Shown piece after piece: positions 33,029-36,487 of a stretch of DNA of 36,487 bases (the stretch's first letter is position 1; every line of letters begins with the position of its first letter). The stretch covers positions 1 through 36,487 of the forward strand of contig DGTW01000181.1 in assembly GCA_002393835.1 (NCBI GenBank). The letters run 5' to 3'. The DNA comes from Treponema sp. UBA4326. Its GTDB lineage: Bacteria; Spirochaetota; Spirochaetia; Treponematales; Treponemataceae. The notes under the pieces were generated by a model. The model was given only the letters and a program-made list of their open reading frames with translations. It ran no database searches and was not told the origin of the DNA. The position numbers and the translations under genes were made by a program.

Positions 33029-33034
33029 TATACT
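33029..33034 (+). promoter_or_regulatory. -10-like element of the dehydratase gene
   Basis: TATACT ending 6 nt before the ATG at 33041, with no Shine-Dalgarno between. No clear -35. Confidence 0.4.
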
Positions 33035-33040
33035 TAGCGC

Positions 33041-33478
33041 ATGACTATTGAACACGAAGAACTTTCGCCCCTGGTTCCTCACAAGGGAAAGATGTTTATA
33101 ATTGACCGCATCTCTGACGCCAGGCCTGATGAATGGATTATCGAAAGCGAAACTAAAATAACTGACGGCTTTATGTTTTACGAAAAGTCTGTGGACGGCG
33201 CTCCGAATTACGCCTGCTTTGAAATTATTGCACAGACTATTTCTGCCCTCACGGGACTCTACGCCCGCGAGCACAGTCTTCCGCCCAACATGGGCTTTAT
33301 CTTAAGCGTTTCAAACCTGCACTTTGACTTTGACGTGGCAAAATCAGGCCAGACCGTAAAAGTCCGCGCCACCCGGGAAGCAAAGGTGGACAACGTGTAT
33401 TCCTTTACGGCTGAACTTTTTGTTGAAGGCAAGCCTTCCGGATCGGGAAAGCTTACCGTAATGGAAGTGGTGGAGTAA
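33041..33478 (+). CDS. Hotdog 3-hydroxyacyl-ACP dehydratase-like protein, ApeP-like
   Basis: 145 residues. The N-terminal VPHKGKMFIIDRISD aligns with the LPHR.P.L..DRV start of FabZ, and ACFEIIAQTISALTG with the EA.AQ helix (Glu61). The catalytic GHFPG...PG block of FabZ is not present; the same segment is YEKSVDGAPNYAC, as in the ApeP branch, as I remember it. It may therefore need a partner dehydratase. Part of the ketosynthase/dehydratase/reductase set; starts 15 nt after the hydrolase gene. Confidence 0.78.
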   Translation: MTIEHEELSPLVPHKGKMFIIDRISDARPDEWIIESETKITDGFMFYEKSVDGAPNYACFEIIAQTISALTGLYAREHSLPPNMGFILSVSNLHFDFDVAKSGQTVKVRATREAKVDNVYSFTAELFVEGKPSGSGKLTVMEVVE

Positions 33479-33494
33479 AATATTCCATATCCAT

Positions 33495-33710
33495 CTAGTC
33501 TGTAGGAGCAGTCTCAGTCAATTTTCCGTCTTTTGCCAGGTACCAGACCTTTGCTTCAGTAAGCGCCTGTCCGTTTCCATCTGTATCTGGTCCATAGTAT
33601 CCGGTAAGAAGAATTGACCTCGCATGTTCTGAAGTAACATCAGCAGGAATTACGCTCCGTCCATGAGTCTTGTCTATAACTGTAACGGAATTTATGCGGG
33701 GGAAAATCAA
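33495..33710 (-). pseudogene. Possible remnant of a protein-coding gene
   Basis: 71 codons open on the minus strand with protein-like composition (for example GYYGPDTDGNGQALTEAKVW). There is no ATG at the start, no Shine-Dalgarno and no recognised family. It looks like the 3' end of a larger exported protein left after deletion, but could be a chance frame. With the adjoining sequence it fills the 376-bp gap between the dehydratase and reductase genes. Confidence 0.3.
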
Positions 33711-33819
33711 AACTCATTTAATTCTTCCTCTTTTAACAAATAAAAATGGCGATTCAGGCAAAGAAAAAAAACATTTAAACTATAACACAGATTCCATGAT
33801 ATAACACTTACCCTCTCGT

Positions 33820-33848
33820 TTGAAATTCAACTATTTTCGTGCTAAATT
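33820..33848 (+). promoter_or_regulatory. Promoter of the ketoreductase gene
   Basis: TTGAAA (33820-33825), exact 17-nt spacer, TAAATT (33843-33848), then 6 nt to the ATG at 33855. The best formed of the leaderless-type promoters. Confidence 0.6.
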
Positions 33849-33854
33849 AATTTC

Positions 33855-34592
33855 ATGACAGAAGAAAACATCGGAAAAAAAGTCCTGGTAACAGGTGCCT
33901 CAGGCGGAATCGGACGTGCAGTTGCCCTTGCCGCTTCTCAGGCAGGTTATGAAATCATCGCACACTACAATAACGGAAAAGAAAAAGCCGAATCCCTCAA
34001 GGCAGAAATTGAAGCAGCAGGCGGAAAATGTTCACTCCTCCAGTTCAATATTTCTGACAGGGAAGACTGCCGTGCTAAGCTTGAAAAATGGAGCGAAGAA
34101 AACGGCGCCTTCTGGGGAATCGTACTCAATGCCGGAATCTGCCGCGACAACGCCTTCCCGGCCCTCTCAGACGAAAACTGGGACGACGTCCTTCATACAA
34201 ATCTTGACGGCTTCTATAACGTCCTCAAGCCCCTCGTAATGCAACTCTGCCGCAAAAAGAAAGGCCGCATCATAACGATTTCAAGCGTTTCAGGCGTAAT
34301 GGGAAACCGCGGTCAGGTAAACTACTCGGCAAGCAAGGCCGGAATCATCGGCGCAACCAAAGCCCTCGCAGTAGAACTTGCCAGCCGCAAAATCACGGTA
34401 AACTGCATCGCCCCGGGCTTCATCGAAACAGAAATGATAAAGGACGCACCGGTTGAACACATCCTGCCGACAATCCCGATGGGAAGGGCCGGCAAACCCG
34501 AAGAAGTAGCATCCCTAGCCGTCTTCCTCCTCAGCGAAAGTTCATCGTATATCACGCGCCAGGTAATCGGAGTCAACGGCGGCATCATATAA
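33855..34592 (+). CDS. 3-oxoacyl-ACP reductase (FabG-like, ApeQ-like)
   Basis: 245-residue short-chain dehydrogenase. TGASGGIGRAVA is the NADP-binding loop, LNAGI the NAG motif, ISSVSG the catalytic Ser and NYSASKAG the Tyr/Lys pair; IAPGFIETEM follows. Full family length. In sequence and neighbours it fits the ketoreductase partner of the ketosynthase and dehydratase upstream, but a housekeeping FabG cannot be excluded. No Shine-Dalgarno. Confidence 0.9.
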   Translation: MTEENIGKKVLVTGASGGIGRAVALAASQAGYEIIAHYNNGKEKAESLKAEIEAAGGKCSLLQFNISDREDCRAKLEKWSEENGAFWGIVLNAGICRDNAFPALSDENWDDVLHTNLDGFYNVLKPLVMQLCRKKKGRIITISSVSGVMGNRGQVNYSASKAGIIGATKALAVELASRKITVNCIAPGFIETEMIKDAPVEHILPTIPMGRAGKPEEVASLAVFLLSESSSYITRQVIGVNGGII

Positions 34593-34648
34593 TTGCCGTA
34601 ATTTTGATCTCATTAAATGTTCAGAAAAAATTGACTACCGGTCGCATA

Positions 34649-34755
34649 AATGCGGGTCAAAACCGTGCGCTGGCGCACTACACGCTGTTTGTGGCAATGG
34701 AACCCATTTAATGCCGCTTCGCAGCATCCACAAACAGAGTGTTTTTGCCCGCCTT
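34649..34755. repeat. Cruciform-like palindromic element A
   Basis: Ends GCGGGTCAAAA (34652-34662) and TTTTTGCCCGC (34742-34752) are imperfectly complementary. Inside are a hairpin GTGCGC-TG-GCGCAC (34665-34678), a long stem with ACAC-G-CTGTTTGTGG (34680-34694) against CCACAAACAG-A-GTGT (34728-34742), and a small hairpin around CCGCTTCGCAG. Ends resemble those of element C. Confidence 0.55.
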
Positions 34756-34897
34756 TCTGCTCCCTCCCGTCAATTTTTAATTACATCCCAACAATCTTAA
34801 ATTACATCAATTATATTGTCACACTCCCTCCCGCCGTTTTATTTCATAATCAATTGTCTTACCGGCAGTCAATTTTTATAAAGACATATTATTTTAC

Positions 34898-34964
34898 GTC
34901 ATTTTCGGGCTTGACCCGGAAATCTATCTTCTAAGAGATTGCCGTGTCTAAACACGGCAATGAC
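34898..34964. repeat. Double-hairpin repeat B, ends GTCATT/AATGAC
   Basis: 67-bp unit with a CGGGCTTGACCCG hairpin and a perfect ten-bp hairpin ATTGCCGTGT-CTAA-ACACGGCAAT (34938-34961). It has the look of a dispersed extragenic palindrome family known from many bacterial genomes. Confidence 0.6.
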
Positions 34965-35023
34965 AAATATGCTGTTCCTTAATCACAACAATGACATTGT
35001 ATGTTCAGTAAGCATTTAAATGT

Positions 35024-35160
35024 ATGCGGGCAAAAAAAGCGGCTTTCGATTCACTTTGAAGGAGCTGGAGCATCAAAAGCAATCGTAACCAAATCATATG
35101 TCCGGAACCAAATTAAGAACCTTCAACCGTGATGAGATAAGACGCTTTTTTTGCCCGCAT
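35024..35160. repeat. Palindromic element C with perfect 18-bp terminal repeats
   Basis: ATGCGGGCAAAAAAAGCG (35024-35041) and its exact complement (35143-35160) enclose 101 bp. The interior carries an inner dyad: CACTTTGAAGG near 35052 and CCTTCAACCGTG near 35120. Possible miniature inverted-repeat element or structured RNA; no reading frame inside. Confidence 0.7.
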
Positions 35161-35182
35161 TCATCTACATGTTACTTTCTTT

Positions 35183-35210
35183 TTGCATATTTAATATTGT
35201 GTGTTAAAAT
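35183..35210 (+). promoter_or_regulatory. Putative promoter of cheW
   Basis: TTGCAT (35183-35188), 16-nt spacer, TAAAAT (35205-35210), then 6 nt to the ATG at 35217. No Shine-Dalgarno. Confidence 0.5.
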
Positions 35211-35216
35211 TACACT

Positions 35217-35744
35217 ATGATACAGAATTACCTTACGTTCACGCTCGACAAGCTGAACTACGCTGTTGAAATCTCATCAGTCATTGAAGTCCTGAATTTT
35301 ACGACTCCGACGGCCATTCCGTGTTCAGATCCTTACATCGAAGGACTGATTTATTCCCGCGGGCAGGGCATCAATGTCGTCAACCTGCGTAAACGCTTTG
35401 ACCTGCCCGAAAAGCCTATCGACAAATTTACCAAGGTCATCGTCGTAGAAGTTGCAGCAACCCGCCCGGGCGAAACTGAACCGCACATCACTCTCTACGG
35501 CCTTGTTGCCGATACGGTTCATGACGTAATTCAGATTGACGCAGAATCAATTTCTTCGGCCTCAAAAACAAATATTCCCGAAGAATTCGTAACTGCCGAA
35601 TTCAAATACGAAGACAAAACCTTCTACATACTCAATTTCTATAAACTCTTCGAAAACCAGATTAAGGAAACGCTTTCACAGCAGGAAACGGCAGATTCAC
35701 CTGAACCATCTGAAGCTCCTGCGCAGGAAGAAAATCCCTCTTAA
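35217..35744 (+). CDS. cheW: Chemotaxis coupling protein CheW
   Basis: 175 residues. Start NYLTFTLDKLNYAVEISSVIEVL, then YIEGLIYSRGQGINVVNLRKRF are the typical CheW strands that link chemoreceptors to the CheA kinase. The variable loop is longer (ATRPGETEPHIT) and an acidic Pro-rich tail of about 22 residues ends the protein. It stands alone here, with no CheA or receptor gene, suggesting one of several CheW paralogues. The start has no ribosome site. Confidence 0.92.
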   Translation: MIQNYLTFTLDKLNYAVEISSVIEVLNFTTPTAIPCSDPYIEGLIYSRGQGINVVNLRKRFDLPEKPIDKFTKVIVVEVAATRPGETEPHITLYGLVADTVHDVIQIDAESISSASKTNIPEEFVTAEFKYEDKTFYILNFYKLFENQIKETLSQQETADSPEPSEAPAQEENPS

Positions 35745-35816
35745 TCTGTTTCGTATAATGGACTTTAAATAGTCTCTCAGATATACTAAGAAAAACTTTT
35801 GGAGGATTTTTCACAA

Positions 35817-36487
35817 ATGGCTGATTTCAAAATGAAAGATTTTGACCTTACAGGTAAAATTGCCTGGGTAACCGGTGCTTCTTACGGCATTGGTTTTGCA
35901 ATCGCTAAAGCATTCGCTGCTGCCGGCGCAAAGATCGTTTTCAACGACCGCGGACAGGAACAGCTCGACAATGGTCTCAAAAACTACAAAGAAGCAGGAA
36001 TCAAAGATGTTCACGGATATATCTGTGACGTTACAGATGAAGCTGCCGTTCAGGAAACAGTAAAGAAAATCGAGAAAGATGTCGGAACAGTTGACATTCT
36101 CGTAAACAATGCCGGAATCATCAAGAGAATCCCGATGCTCGAAATGAAAGCAGAAGAATTCCGTCAGGTTATCGACGTTGACCTTAATGCACCTTTCATC
36201 GTTTCAAAGGCAGTTCTCCCTGGAATGATCGCAAAAGGACACGGAAAAATCATCAACATCTGTTCTATGATGTCTGAACTTGGACGCGAAACAGTATCTG
36301 CTTATGCAGCTGCAAAGGGCGGTCTCAAGATGCTCACACGCAACATCTGTTCAGAGTACGGCGGACAGAACATCCAGTGTAACGGTATCGGACCTGGATA
36401 CATCGCAACACCACAGACAGCACCACTTCGCGAAAGACAGCCAGATGGCAGCCGCCATCCATTCGACCAGTTCATCTGTGCTAAAAC
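35817..36487 (+). CDS. Gluconate 5-dehydrogenase / KduD-type short-chain dehydrogenase (3' end beyond the right edge)
   Basis: About 223 residues visible. TGASYGIGFAIA is the nucleotide loop, VNNAGI the NAG motif, INICSMMSE the catalytic Ser region and SAYAAAKGG the Tyr/Lys pair; QCNGIGPGYIATPQTAPLRE and PFDQFI are blocks I associate with gluconate 5-dehydrogenases and the related KduD enzymes of uronate breakdown. GGAGG lies 11 nt before the ATG, with TATACT at 35782-35787. A KduD-like role would continue pectin breakdown begun by the lyase at 4063; the two functions cannot be separated by eye. Confidence 0.88.
   Translation, partial: MADFKMKDFDLTGKIAWVTGASYGIGFAIAKAFAAAGAKIVFNDRGQEQLDNGLKNYKEAGIKDVHGYICDVTDEAAVQETVKKIEKDVGTVDILVNNAGIIKRIPMLEMKAEEFRQVIDVDLNAPFIVSKAVLPGMIAKGHGKIINICSMMSELGRETVSAYAAAKGGLKMLTRNICSEYGGQNIQCNGIGPGYIATPQTAPLRERQPDGSRHPFDQFICAK

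Larger units (their letters stand above)
34593..35216. other. Palindrome-rich intergenic region of 624 bp
   Basis: No credible gene on either strand. It contains three palindromic elements (listed separately), a direct repeat CTCCCTCCCG (34760-34769 and 34824-34833) and the cheW promoter. The density of dyads is unlike any other spacer in the window. Confidence 0.7.

Noticed and set aside
35024..35160. Integron attC site
   Set aside because: The arms are perfect and A-rich with no recognisable R' and R'' core sites, and no cassette gene or integrase is adjacent.
34593..35216. CRISPR array
   Set aside because: Repeats are palindromes of different kinds and sizes, not regularly spaced direct repeats, and there are no cas genes.

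Overview
The window reads as a chromosomal segment of a host-associated spirochaete, most likely a Treponema of the pectin-degrading gut or rumen type. The reasons are a flagellar anti-sigma factor (FlgM) and CheW, a large secreted family-9 pectate lyase, a P13-like outer-membrane protein, spirochaete-type lipoproteins and moderate GC with AT-rich intergenic spacers. No rRNA, tRNA or CRISPR array was recognised. The genus is an inference from gene content; I could not run a phylogeny.

Layout. 1-3997 (minus): a probable operon of a DTW-domain tRNA-modifying enzyme, a helical hypothetical protein, proA, and the permease and ATPase of a COG4120/COG1101-type ABC importer. 4015-7718 (minus): a secreted PL9 pectate lyase and a small secreted beta-sandwich-like protein, each with its own terminator. 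7960-15437 (plus): a shortened Cys/Met-type PLP protein, a DUF2156 protein, a cysteine-cluster protein, bacteriohemerythrin, PTS enzyme I, Der GTPase, a MerR regulator and an Rsm22-family protein. 15478-18146: a long-chain acyl-CoA synthetase divergent from a TetR regulator with an operator-like palindrome between them. 18210-21731 (plus): rsmI, flgM, an iron-alcohol-dehydrogenase homologue that has lost its metal ligands, a SPOUT RNA methyltransferase and a hotdog thioesterase.

21735-29257 is an accessory island, partly AT-rich: three exported proteins, two Phd/VapC-type toxin-antitoxin pairs, a secreted hypothetical, and a compact XRE-regulated cassette. The cassette encodes a double zinc-ribbon, a PD-(D/E)XK nuclease-like protein and, overlapping it, a small membrane protein resembling the core of the flagellar/type III export gate FlhA. 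This cassette is the best candidate for an undescribed system. Identical inverted-repeat operators (TATATC-N6-GATATA) sit on both divergent promoters.

29354-36487 holds a discontiguous ketosynthase / hotdog dehydratase / ketoreductase set resembling ApeO-ApeP-ApeQ of aryl-polyene pathways. It is interrupted by a 5'-truncated DUF4143 ATPase remnant and a NAPE-PLD-like metallo-hydrolase. After it come a 624-bp palindrome-rich spacer, cheW, and the start of a gluconate 5-dehydrogenase/KduD-type reductase, which fits pectin use by the lyase.

A window-wide signal is a -10-like hexamer ending usually exactly 6 nt before the start codon, with no Shine-Dalgarno sequence. It occurs at about nine genes on both strands and suggests leaderless transcripts, alongside genes that carry ordinary AGGAGG sites.
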